Shown piece after piece: positions 53,364-64,000 of a stretch of 64,000 nt of DNA. The stretch's first letter is position 1. The number at the start of each line of letters is the position of its first letter. This DNA is from Pseudomonas anguilliseptica (GTDB taxonomy: Bacteria > Pseudomonadota > Gammaproteobacteria > Pseudomonadales > Pseudomonadaceae): assembly GCF_900105355.1 (NCBI RefSeq), contig NZ_FNSC01000001.1:1178001-1242000 (forward strand), read 5' to 3'. The notes beneath the pieces are model-generated. The model saw only the letters and a program-made list of their open reading frames with translations. It was not told the origin of the DNA and did not search any database. The translations under genes and the position numbers were made by a program.

Positions 53364-54238
53364 AGATTCTCCTGCTCGGCCAGCATGGCCAGGTCAGCCA
53401 GGAACTACAGCGCGCTCTGCCAGGCACAGACGAGCTGACGGTACTGGGTCGCGAGCAGCTGGATCTGGCTCAGCCCGAGCTGATTCGCCAGCAGGTACAA
53501 AACCTCCGTCCCGAGTTGATCATCAATGCCGCCGCGCATACTGCTGTGGATCAGGCCGAGCACGAATCGCAGCTGGCCTTCGCGATCAATGCAACGGCGC
53601 CCGGCATCCTCGCCGAGCTAGCAGCCGAACTGGGCGCTCCGCTGGTCCATTACTCCACCGATTATGTGTTCGGCGGTAGCCACACTGAGCCGTACCGCGA
53701 AAGCGATAACACAAACCCGCTAAGTGTTTACGGACGCAGCAAACTGGCTGGGGAGCAAGAGATTCAGGCCGTCGGTGGTATGCACCTGATTCTGCGCACC
53801 AGCTGGGTCTACTCGCAGCATGGCAAAAACTTTCTGCTGACCATGCAACGCCTGCTGCAGGAGCGCGAAAGCCTGTCCGTGGTGGACGACCAGATCGGCG
53901 CACCAACCTGGGCTGGCACTATTGCCCAGACCACAGCACAGCTGATCGAGCAGTGGCGCAGCGGCCATGCCGGCCCCTGGGGCGTGTATCACCTGACCGC
54001 GCAGGGCGAAACCAGCTGGTTCGGCTTCGCCAGCGCGATTGCCACGCACCTGCGCAGCCAGGGCAAAAACGTGGCGACACTGCAGCCCATTCCCAGCAGC
54101 GCCTATCCAACCCCCGCGCAGCGCCCACTTAATTCGCGCCTGGACTGCAGCCGCATGCAGCAGGACTGGCACGTTCAACTGCCGACCTGGCAACAGGCAC
54201 TATCCGACTGCCTAGCGACTCAATCACTAAACAGCTAA
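53360..54238 (+). CDS. rmlD: dTDP-4-dehydrorhamnose reductase
   Basis: A 292-residue SDR reductase, the last step to dTDP-L-rhamnose. The NAD(P) motif is [21 protein letters not shown], the YxxxK is in [12 protein letters not shown], and STDYVFGG and ILRTSWVYS are family motifs. Its stop overlaps the convergent chemoreceptor gene by 4 bases, so the operon ends here without a visible terminator. Confidence 0.94.
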   Translation: MKILLLGQHGQVSQELQRALPGTDELTVLGREQLDLAQPELIRQQVQNLRPELIINAAAHTAVDQAEHESQLAFAINATAPGILAELAAELGAPLVHYSTDYVFGGSHTEPYRESDNTNPLSVYGRSKLAGEQEIQAVGGMHLILRTSWVYSQHGKNFLLTMQRLLQERESLSVVDDQIGAPTWAGTIAQTTAQLIEQWRSGHAGPWGVYHLTAQGETSWFGFASAIATHLRSQGKNVATLQPIPSSAYPTPAQRPLNSRLDCSRMQQDWHVQLPTWQQALSDCLATQSLNS

Positions 54239-55860
54239 GCCCTGAAGCGCTGAATCTGTTGCTGCAAACCCGTGGCCAGCTGCGCCAGATCGCGACTGGC
54301 AATCGAGCTCTGCTCAGCGCCATTGACCACTTCACCAATACTGTCGTTGAGACTACTGATGTTCTGGCTGATCTCATTGGCCACCGCCGTCTGCTCCTCG
54401 GTAGCGGCAGAAATCTGCACATTACCGTCGGCAATGCCTTCGATGGCATGGGCAATATGATTGAGCACTTCACCCGCTTCACGGGCATGGCTGACGCTGT
54501 TCTGCGCCTGTTCGCGCGAGAGCTGCATGGCGCTGACCGCACTGCGCGCACCGCACTGCAGGGCATCGATCATGCTGCGGATCGACTCGGTGGCCTTCTG
54601 CGTATTACTCGCCAGACTGCGTACCTCATCAGCCACCACGGCAAAGCCGCGCCCCGCCTCACCTGCGCGCGCAGCCTCGATAGCCGCGTTGAGCGCCAAC
54701 AGGTTGGTCTGCTCGGCAATACTCTGAATCACCCCTAGCACCTTGCTGATCTCATCACTCTGGTTGTGCAGGGTGTCGATCACCTCGCCGGCTTTTTCCA
54801 CCGACACCGACAGCCCCTGAATCGACGTGAGATTGGACTGCACCAGCTCACTGCCCTGGCGCGCTTCTTTGTTCGCGTCCGCCGCATTACTGGCGGTGGA
54901 CTGTGCATTGCGCGCCACTTCCTGCACCGCCACGCTCACCTGGTGCACGGCGGTTGCAACCATACTGGTCTGGTCGCCCTGGGCCGTGGCGGCCTGACTG
55001 ACCTGAGCACTGATCGCACTCATTTCCTCGGACGCCGCCGCCAGCTGAGTCGCGGTATCAGCCAGATGGCGAATCAGCGCCTGCTGGTGTTCGAGCATGG
55101 TGTTGAAAGCCCGCGCGGCATCGGACACCTCGTCGCGACCGCTGGCATCAGCGCGCAAAGTCAGGTTAGAGGACTGCTGCACCTCGCTGATCAGGCTGCG
55201 CAGCCCCGCCAGCGGACGAATGATCGACAGGCTGATTAACAATGCAGCTACCAACACCAGAATCAGCGCCACGGCACCAATCAGCAGAAAGGAGGTGCGC
55301 ATCGACTGGTACTGAGTCGTGGTCTCGACGTTAAGCCGCTCGCCTTCGCTTAATTGCAGGCTGATCAACCCCTCCAACTCGCCACCCAGCGGATCGAAGG
55401 TGTCGTACAGAGTGCGGTTGAATGGGCCAGCCTCGGCTGCCAATAGCTGGCCATTACCGACCTGCCCCAGGTACTGATCGGCCAGTTGCTGCACCCTTAG
55501 TAAATACGGTTTGGTGCGCTCGACCCGACTGCTTTCATCGGCGGTCAGGCGAGTGGCGGTGTACTCGGCCCAGGCCTTGTCACCACGGCTGCGCGCATCG
55601 CTGAATGCCTTGCGCAGCGTGGACTCATCAAACACTCCGCCACGGTATTTATGCAGTGCATCAACCATCGCCACCGCGTAGGCATCGGAGACCACCTTGA
55701 GCTGACTGATCGGCCGCATGCGGTCGGTATACAACTCATGAAAACTGTCGTTAATCTTGCTGGCTCTGGACAACGCCATGCCGATGACCACAATCAGCAT
55801 CAGCAGCGGCACCACCGCCAACAACAGCAACCTCGTCCTTACCGTCAATTGAGCCAACAT
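54235..55860 (-). CDS. Methyl-accepting chemotaxis protein
   Basis: A 541-residue inner-membrane chemoreceptor. TM1 is about residues 10-30 ([20 protein letters not shown]). A periplasmic four-helix-bundle-type sensor follows to about 190, then TM2 ([20 protein letters not shown]) and HAMP. The cytoplasmic signalling tip is intact: [39 protein letters not shown]. The ligand is unknown. The true start is at 55860 ([14 protein letters not shown]). It lies beside the dctBD operon, in the opposite direction, so a link with C4-dicarboxylates is possible but not shown. Confidence 0.9.
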   Translation of the reverse strand: MLAQLTVRTRLLLLAVVPLLMLIVVIGMALSRASKINDSFHELYTDRMRPISQLKVVSDAYAVAMVDALHKYRGGVFDESTLRKAFSDARSRGDKAWAEYTATRLTADESSRVERTKPYLLRVQQLADQYLGQVGNGQLLAAEAGPFNRTLYDTFDPLGGELEGLISLQLSEGERLNVETTTQYQSMRTSFLLIGAVALILVLVAALLISLSIIRPLAGLRSLISEVQQSSNLTLRADASGRDEVSDAARAFNTMLEHQQALIRHLADTATQLAAASEEMSAISAQVSQAATAQGDQTSMVATAVHQVSVAVQEVARNAQSTASNAADANKEARQGSELVQSNLTSIQGLSVSVEKAGEVIDTLHNQSDEISKVLGVIQSIAEQTNLLALNAAIEAARAGEAGRGFAVVADEVRSLASNTQKATESIRSMIDALQCGARSAVSAMQLSREQAQNSVSHAREAGEVLNHIAHAIEGIADGNVQISAATEEQTAVANEISQNISSLNDSIGEVVNGAEQSSIASRDLAQLATGLQQQIQRFRA

Positions 55861-56027
55861 CGGACACCTCCAGGGACTAAAGCGCAGCCGTCCATGCAAG
55901 GCGCAAGCGGGCGGCACCATTACTCCAGGGCGATGCCGAACGATCTGAGTATTGACCCATATCGGCGAACTTGCCCACTTATTGCATAACCGCCACTCTG
56001 AACTGATCACCCTGCCCGAGTAAGCGC

Positions 56028-57838
56028 ATGTCCACCCCGTCATCCCACCCTCGTCGCCCACGCTGGAGAAGCCTGGCAGTCCTTGTGTTACTGCTGGTGC
56101 CGCTGCTGTGGCCACTGCAACACCTGACGGAGCGCTATTACCGCGGCGTGCTGAGCGAACAGAACCGGCAGACCCTCGATCTCTATGTGGCCAACCTGCT
56201 GGGCACCTTGCGCCGCTACGAAGTCCTGCCGCCCATTCTTGCGGACTTACCCGACGTGCGTAGCGCCCTGCAAAACCCCGAGCAACCGGCACAACGCACA
56301 GCGGCCAACCACCTGCTCAGCCAGATTCGCCAGCAAACCGGGGCCGATGTCATCTATCTGATGGCCGCAGACGGCACCACCCTGGCAGCCTCGAACTGGG
56401 CGCAGGAAGACTCTTTTGTAGGTCGCAACTTTTCCTATCGCCCCTACTTTCGCGAAGCCATGCAAGGCCGCCCCGGGCATTTCTTCGGGCTGGGCACCAC
56501 CTCGGGTAAACGCGGCTACTTCTTCGCGGCGGCGATTCGCGATGGCGAGCAGATTCTCGGCGTCATGGTGGTCAAGGTCGACCTCGACCACACCGAAACC
56601 CTGTGGGGCAAACGCCCCGAGCAGTTGCTGGTTACCGATAACTACGGCGTGGTGATTCTCACCTCAAACGCCGAGTGGCGCTTTCACGCCACCCGCGAAC
56701 TGGACAATGCCGAGCGGGCAGCCATTGCCGACACCCAGCCCTATCGCATCCAGTCGCCACCACCGCTACAGCTCAACGCTGACGCCTGGTTACGCCAGGG
56801 GCAAAAACTCGATGAAATCGGCTGGACGGTGAGCATCCTCACGCCACGCTCACAGCTCGACCAGCCGGTGCGTACCACCATGGCAGTCGGCGGCAGCACC
56901 TTGCTGGCGCTGATCCTGTTGTTCGGCCTGCTGATGCAGCGCCGCCGTCACTACCTGGAACGTATCGCCCTCGACAGCCAGGCCCGCCAGCAGCTGGAAC
57001 AGCGCGTACTGGAGCGCACCCTCGATCTGGAACGCCTCAATAGCCGGCTGAAGCAGGAAGTGCTGGAGCGCGAACAGGCCCAGCAGGAGCTGGTACAGGC
57101 CCAGGATGAGCTGGTGCAGGCCAGCAAACTCTCGGCCCTGGGCACCATGAGTGCGAGCATCAGCCATGAACTCAATCAGCCCCTGGCGGCCATTCGCAGT
57201 TACGCCGACAACGCCTGTGTGCTGCTCGACCACCAGCGCGGCGATGATGCTCGCGCCAATCTCAAGCTGATCAGCCAGCTCACCGAGCGCATGGCCTCGA
57301 TCATCGCGCACCTGCGCGCCTTCGCCCGCCGTGACCGTCACGCCCCGGAAAGCGTGGCCCTGCAGCCGGCCATCGACGATGCCCTGGCCCTGCTGGCCAA
57401 GCGCCGCCAGGCCATGCAGGTCGAGCTGATCCGCGACCTGCCGAACGCCACCCTGTGGGTGCAGGCCGGAGAAACCCGCCTGCGCCAAGTGCTCGGCAAC
57501 CTGCTGGCCAACGCCCTCGATGCCTTGAGCGAAGTACCGCAGCCGCGCCGTCTATGGCTGAGTGCCGAACTGACCGCCGAAGGCGTCGATCTACACCTTA
57601 GGGACAATGGTCCCGGCTTTAGCCAGGAGGCGCTGCAACGCGCCCGCGAGCCATTCTTCACCACCAAGACCAGCGCTCAGGGCCTCGGCCTCGGCCTGGC
57701 CATTTGCGATACCCTGATGCGCGCCCTGGGCGGCGAACTGCTGTTCGCCAACCACCCTGACGGCGGCGCCCAGCTGACCCTGCGCCTGCGCGCCGTGGAT
57801 CAGGGCATCAAAACCCAGTCGCCAGAGGACTTTGTTGT

Positions 57839-57842
<4 letters not shown>
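56028..57842 (+). CDS. dctB: C4-dicarboxylate sensor histidine kinase
   Basis: A 604-residue kinase that senses C4-dicarboxylates through a periplasmic double-PAS region between TM1 (about 17-31) and TM2 (about 285-303). A coiled-coil follows ([33 protein letters not shown]). The phosphoacceptor is H380 in [21 protein letters not shown]. The ATPase domain shows [14 protein letters not shown] and [18 protein letters not shown]. It overlaps dctD by 4 bases, so the pair is translationally coupled. DctB controls DctD phosphorylation. Confidence 0.92.
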
Positions 57843-60516
<2,674 letters not shown>

Positions 60517-60643
60517 GGCGGAGCAGACCTCTGCCTGCACCCAACTACAGCGCAGCCATGCCGCTGCGCGATTGGCCGAATACCCAGGTACCCCCTCGCG
60601 GGTTGCCTGGGTACGCCGCCCCTAACCACTGGAGACTCTATTG

Positions 60644-61273
60644 ATGAACGCCTTGCGGCGCGCCTGGGACCACTTCGAGGAAGGCTTTATCGCGTTCCTG
60701 CTGGCCGCCATGACGCTGGTGACCTTCGTCTACGTGATCCTCAACAACCTCTACACACTGTTCTACAACCTGGCGGATCGTTGGGAAGGCAGCAGTGAGT
60801 TTTTCTTCGCCATTGGCGACAGCATTCTCGGCATGGCCCAGTCGATGACCTGGAGCATTGCCCTGACCAAGGCGTTATTCGCCTGGTTGATTTTCTTCGG
60901 CCTGGCCTACGGTGTGCGCACCGCCGGGCATATCGGCGTCGATGCACTGGTCAAGCTGGCCAGCAAACCGGTGCAAAGGGTTATCGGCCTGATCGCCTGC
61001 CTGGCCTGCCTGGGCTATGCCGGGCTGATCACCGTCGCCAGCTTCGACTGGGTGAAAACCCTGTTCACCGCCGGCATCGGTGCTGAAGACCTCGGTCGCT
61101 ACGGCATCATGCAATGGCATATCACCCTGATCGTGCCGTTCGGCTACGCCATGGTTTTTATCCGTTTCTTTGAAATCTTCGTACGCATTCTGCGCAACCA
61201 GCAGACCGGCCTGGGGCTGGCTGATGAAGCCGCCGACGCACTGAAGATCAATGAGCACGGGGAGCACAAGTAA
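60644..61273 (+). CDS. dctQ: TRAP transporter small membrane subunit
   Basis: A 209-residue inner-membrane protein with four hydrophobic segments. They include AFLLAAMTLVTFVYVILNNL near the N-terminus and ITLIVPFGYAMVFIRFFEIFVRIL near the C-terminus, with the conserved AYGVRTAGHIGVDALV. I chose the ATG at 60644 (GGAG nine bases upstream) over a TTG one codon earlier. It overlaps dctM (TAATG). Confidence 0.92.
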   Translation: MNALRRAWDHFEEGFIAFLLAAMTLVTFVYVILNNLYTLFYNLADRWEGSSEFFFAIGDSILGMAQSMTWSIALTKALFAWLIFFGLAYGVRTAGHIGVDALVKLASKPVQRVIGLIACLACLGYAGLITVASFDWVKTLFTAGIGAEDLGRYGIMQWHITLIVPFGYAMVFIRFFEIFVRILRNQQTGLGLADEAADALKINEHGEHK

Positions 61274-62556
61274 TGACCATCCTGTTCCTCTTTATTCTGC
61301 TGTTTCTGCTGATGTTTATCGGCGTGCCGATTGCTGCCTCGCTGGGCCTGGCCGGCTCGGTGACCATCATGCTGTTCAGCCCGGACTCGGTACGTTCGCT
61401 GGCGATCAAGCTGTTCGAAACCAGCGAACACTACACCCTGCTGGCTATCCCGTTCTTCCTGCTGTCCGGTGCGTTTATGACCACTGGCGGCGTGGCCAAG
61501 CGCCTGATCGACTTCGCCAACGCCTGCGTCGGGCATATCCGTGGCGGCCTGGCCATCTCGGCGGTATTGGCGTGCATGCTGTTTGCCGCGCTGTCCGGTT
61601 CGTCGCCTGCCACTGTGGCGGCCGTCGGCTCGATTGCCATCGCTGGCATGGTGCGTTCGGGTTACCCGCAGGCATTCGGCGCCGGGATCGTGTGTAACGC
61701 CGGCACCCTGGGCATCCTGATTCCACCGTCGATCGTCATGGTGGTGTACGCCGCCGCGACCGAGCAGTCGGTGGGCAAGCTGTTTATGGCTGGTGTCGTA
61801 CCCGGCCTGCTGCTGGGCGTGGCACTGATGGTGGCGATCTATATCGTCGCGCGGAAGATGAATCTGCCGGCCATGCCGCGTGCCAGCTTCCGTGAGTTCA
61901 TCACTGCGGCACGCAAGGCCATCTGGGGTCTGCTGCTGATGGTGATCATCCTCGGCGGCATCTACTCAGGCATGTTCACTCCAACCGAAGCTGCTGCAGT
62001 GGCAGCAGTCTACGCCGGCTTTGTGGCGCTGTTCGTGTACAAGGACATGACCATCCGCGAGTGCCCCAAGGTACTGCTGGAGTCCGGCAAGCTGACCATC
62101 ATGCTGATGTTCATCATCGCCAACGCCATGCTCTTCGCCCACGTGCTGACCACCGAGCAGATCCCGCAAACCATCACCGCCTGGGTGATCGAGATGGGCC
62201 TGCAGCCTTGGCAGTTCCTGCTGGTGGTAAACATCGTGCTGCTGGTGGCGGGCGCCTTTATGGAGCCATCGGCGATCATCCTGATCCTCGCACCGATCCT
62301 CTTCCCGATTGCCGTGCAACTGGGCATCGACCCGATCCACCTGGGCATCATCATGGTGGTGAACATGGAAATCGGCCTGATCACACCACCCGTGGGGCTC
62401 AACCTGTTCGTCACCTCGGCGGTGACCGGTATGCCGCTGACCTCGGTGATCAAAGCCGCCTGGCCGTGGCTGATGCTGCTACTCAGCTTCCTGATGATCA
62501 TCACGTACGTGCCTGCCGTATCCATGGCGCTGCCCACTTGGCTGGGCATGACCTGA
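61273..62556 (+). CDS. dctM: TRAP transporter large membrane subunit
   Basis: A 427-residue integral protein with about 12 hydrophobic segments. Motifs such as LFAALSGSSPATVAAVGSIAIAGMVRSGYPQAFGAGIVCNAGTLGILIPPSI and MEIGLITPPVGLNLFV are typical. It is the sodium-coupled translocation channel for the DctP-bound substrate. A strong terminator follows 35 bases after the stop and closes the operon. Confidence 0.94.
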   Translation: MTILFLFILLFLLMFIGVPIAASLGLAGSVTIMLFSPDSVRSLAIKLFETSEHYTLLAIPFFLLSGAFMTTGGVAKRLIDFANACVGHIRGGLAISAVLACMLFAALSGSSPATVAAVGSIAIAGMVRSGYPQAFGAGIVCNAGTLGILIPPSIVMVVYAAATEQSVGKLFMAGVVPGLLLGVALMVAIYIVARKMNLPAMPRASFREFITAARKAIWGLLLMVIILGGIYSGMFTPTEAAAVAAVYAGFVALFVYKDMTIRECPKVLLESGKLTIMLMFIIANAMLFAHVLTTEQIPQTITAWVIEMGLQPWQFLLVVNIVLLVAGAFMEPSAIILILAPILFPIAVQLGIDPIHLGIIMVVNMEIGLITPPVGLNLFVTSAVTGMPLTSVIKAAWPWLMLLLSFLMIITYVPAVSMALPTWLGMT

Positions 62557-62590
62557 CAGCGACTCCGTGTGTACTTCCCTACACACTTTT

Positions 62591-62618
62591 AGCCCGGCCT
62601 TAGTGCCGGGCTTTTTTT
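62591..62618 (+). terminator. Terminator of dctPQM
   Basis: AGCCCGGC-CTTAGT-GCCGGGCT followed by seven T. Confidence 0.92.
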
Positions 62619-62749
62619 GCCTGTGGCTTTTGCAGGGAGGGTCGGACCGCGCAGGTTAGCCGCATACCTCTATTACCTGGTATCACGCCGCTCGAAACGC
62701 GGCCTAAGCCACCATCGGCGCAGCACACTTCACTGAGTTAGATAGCCCG

Positions 62750-63967
62750 TTAAACCCGCGCCAATTCCGGCAAGTCACCGGACAGCCCCAACGCCTGACG
62801 GACAAAAAGTGCCTTGGCTTCCGGCAAATCATCCACCCAGTTAAGGCCGCTGTTGCGCAACCAACGCAGCGGTAGCGAATCAGCCTGGAACAGCCGCTCG
62901 AAGCCTTCCATCGCCGCCATCATTGCCAGGTTGTGCGGCATGCGCCAGCGCTCGTAACGGCTGAGCACCTTCACATCAGCCAAGCGTTCGCCACGCTGCG
63001 TCGCGTGTAGCAACACCTCTGCCAGCACCGCGACATCGAGAAAGCCCAAATTGACCCCCTGCCCGGCTAGCGGATGGATGCTGTGCGCGGCATCGCCGAT
63101 CAGCGCCAGGCCGTCTTCGACATAACGCTTGGCGTGACGTTGGCGCAACGGGATACACACGCGCGCATCGGCGTGTAGCACCTCGCCCAGGCGATGCTCG
63201 AAGGCAAAGCCCAGCGCCCGCCGGAAACCCGCATCATCCAACGCCATCAATCGCTCGGCTTCAGTTGGGGTAACCGACCAGACAATCGAGCACCAATGTT
63301 CGCCTGCCGGGCCTGCCAGCGGCAGAAAGGCCAGCGGGCCGTCATCGGTAAAGCGCTGCCAGGCGGTGGCCTGGTGTGGCTTGGCGCAACGCACACTGGT
63401 GACGATGACGTGGTGCAGATAATCCCACTCACGGGTGGCGCAGCCGGCCAAGCGCCGTACTGCCGAGTTGGCGCCGTCGGCGGCAATCAGCAGCGGCGCT
63501 CGTAACTCACGGCCATCGCTCAGGCTGAGCAGCCAGCCATCACCGGAGCGGCGCAGCTGCTCCAGGCGGGCGCCCGGTAGCAAACCAATCGAGCTGTCGT
63601 GCAAGCGTTCAAGCAGGGCGTCCTGCACCACGCGGTTCTCGACGATATGGCCGAGCGACTCGGCATGTACGCTGGCCGCGCTGAAATGAATCTGCCCGGT
63701 ACCGGAACCATCCCAGACTTGCATCTCGCCATAGGGGCAGGCGCGCCGTGCGGCGATTCCGTCCCACACACCAAGTCGCTCGAGAATACGCTGACTAGCC
63801 GCCGACAACGCGCTAACCCGTGGCTCGAATGCGGCCTGCGGATCAAAGGGCTTGACGCTCAGCGGGCCGCCATCGACCAGCAAAATCTCCAACCCCTGAT
63901 CCTGCAGGGCAAGTGCCAGGGCACTGCCCACCATGCCTGCGCCAACGATGATCAGATCCGCTTGCAT
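62750..63967 (-). CDS. UbiI/VisC-type FAD monooxygenase
   Basis: A 405-residue FAD-dependent hydroxylase of the UbiH/UbiI/VisC family, which hydroxylates the aromatic ring in ubiquinone synthesis. The FAD motifs are ADLIIVGAGMVGSALALALQDQG, the DG motif LLIAADGANSAVRRLAG and DGLALIGDAAHSIHPLAGQGVNLGFLD. The length fits UbiI-like members; which hydroxylation it performs cannot be told from sequence. The ATG at 63967 has AAGGAA upstream. Confidence 0.88.
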   Translation of the reverse strand: MQADLIIVGAGMVGSALALALQDQGLEILLVDGGPLSVKPFDPQAAFEPRVSALSAASQRILERLGVWDGIAARRACPYGEMQVWDGSGTGQIHFSAASVHAESLGHIVENRVVQDALLERLHDSSIGLLPGARLEQLRRSGDGWLLSLSDGRELRAPLLIAADGANSAVRRLAGCATREWDYLHHVIVTSVRCAKPHQATAWQRFTDDGPLAFLPLAGPAGEHWCSIVWSVTPTEAERLMALDDAGFRRALGFAFEHRLGEVLHADARVCIPLRQRHAKRYVEDGLALIGDAAHSIHPLAGQGVNLGFLDVAVLAEVLLHATQRGERLADVKVLSRYERWRMPHNLAMMAAMEGFERLFQADSLPLRWLRNSGLNWVDDLPEAKALFVRQALGLSGDLPELARV

Positions 63968-63981
63968 CACATATTCCTTGT

Positions 63982-64000
63982 TCAGGCTGCCTGCCGAGCG
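63982..64000 (-). CDS. 3' end of an upstream gene
   Basis: A TGA (complement of 63982-63984) ends a frame reading ARQAA at the window edge. It lies 15 bases upstream of the FAD monooxygenase start, so a co-transcribed gene is likely. Too little is visible to identify it. Confidence 0.35.

Overview
The window looks like a chromosome segment of a Pseudomonas species in the broad sense. The evidence is uniformly GC-rich coding, HexR beside zwf, a PycA/PycB pair with its LysR regulator, a DctB/DctD-controlled DctPQM transporter, a complete Pseudomonas-type hydroxyproline (lhp) cluster, a REP-type repeat at 4993-5015, and integron attC sites of the type seen in environmental pseudomonads. The species cannot be named from the sequence alone.

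Region 1 (1-11106) holds a GNAT acetyltransferase, 8-oxoguanine deaminase, an unrecognised secreted/non-secreted gene pair next to a regulator made of two LuxR-type HTH domains, glutaminase, an SbtA/SbtB-like transporter and PII-like pair, and the two-subunit pyruvate carboxylase pycA-pycB. PycB carries Arg where the biotinylated Lys should be. An IS5-family element (copy 1, 11107-12298) sits in the intergenic region between pycA and its divergent LysR regulator.

Region 2 (13300-29500) is the hydroxyproline regulon. It contains a GntR regulator, an acetoacetate-decarboxylase-like secreted protein, the epimerase and heterotrimeric D-hydroxyproline dehydrogenase genes, an AraC regulator, an ABC transporter, aconitase X, a second proline-racemase-family gene, the deaminase, the ketoglutarate-semialdehyde dehydrogenase and a reductase. 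Three matching palindromes (13321, 20135, 25884) lie upstream of the GntR gene, the binding-protein gene and the deaminase gene, which points to GntR as their common regulator. Two catabolic genes are damaged: an in-frame TAA in aconitase X, and an in-frame deletion that removes the catalytic Glu block of the aldehyde dehydrogenase.

Region 3 (29600-37118) has a lipoprotein, a secreted M14 carboxypeptidase gene broken by IS5 copy 2 (and lacking its catalytic Glu segment), a small gene with an internal TAA, hexR and zwf, and the 3' part of an unknown gene cut by IS66.

Region 4 (37119-50750) is mobile DNA. It starts with an IS66 element that abuts a remnant of an IS1111-type element, followed by an integron gene cassette with an IS1111-type copy in its attC. 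Next come the genes of a small integrative island: integrase, AlpA, Toprim primase, DUF3987 protein, a TubC-docking-like protein broken by IS5 copies 3 and 4, and three small hypotheticals. The island ends at a 45-base copy of the 3' end of tRNA-Thr (attachment site).

Region 5 (50751-64000) is chromosomal again: rmlBACD for dTDP-L-rhamnose, a chemoreceptor, dctBD with a sigma-54 promoter ahead of dctPQM, and a ubiquinone-biosynthesis-type FAD monooxygenase. The recurring theme is genome decay and rearrangement: four copies of one IS5-family element, all at YTAR-type targets, plus several independent point or deletion lesions in otherwise well-preserved genes.
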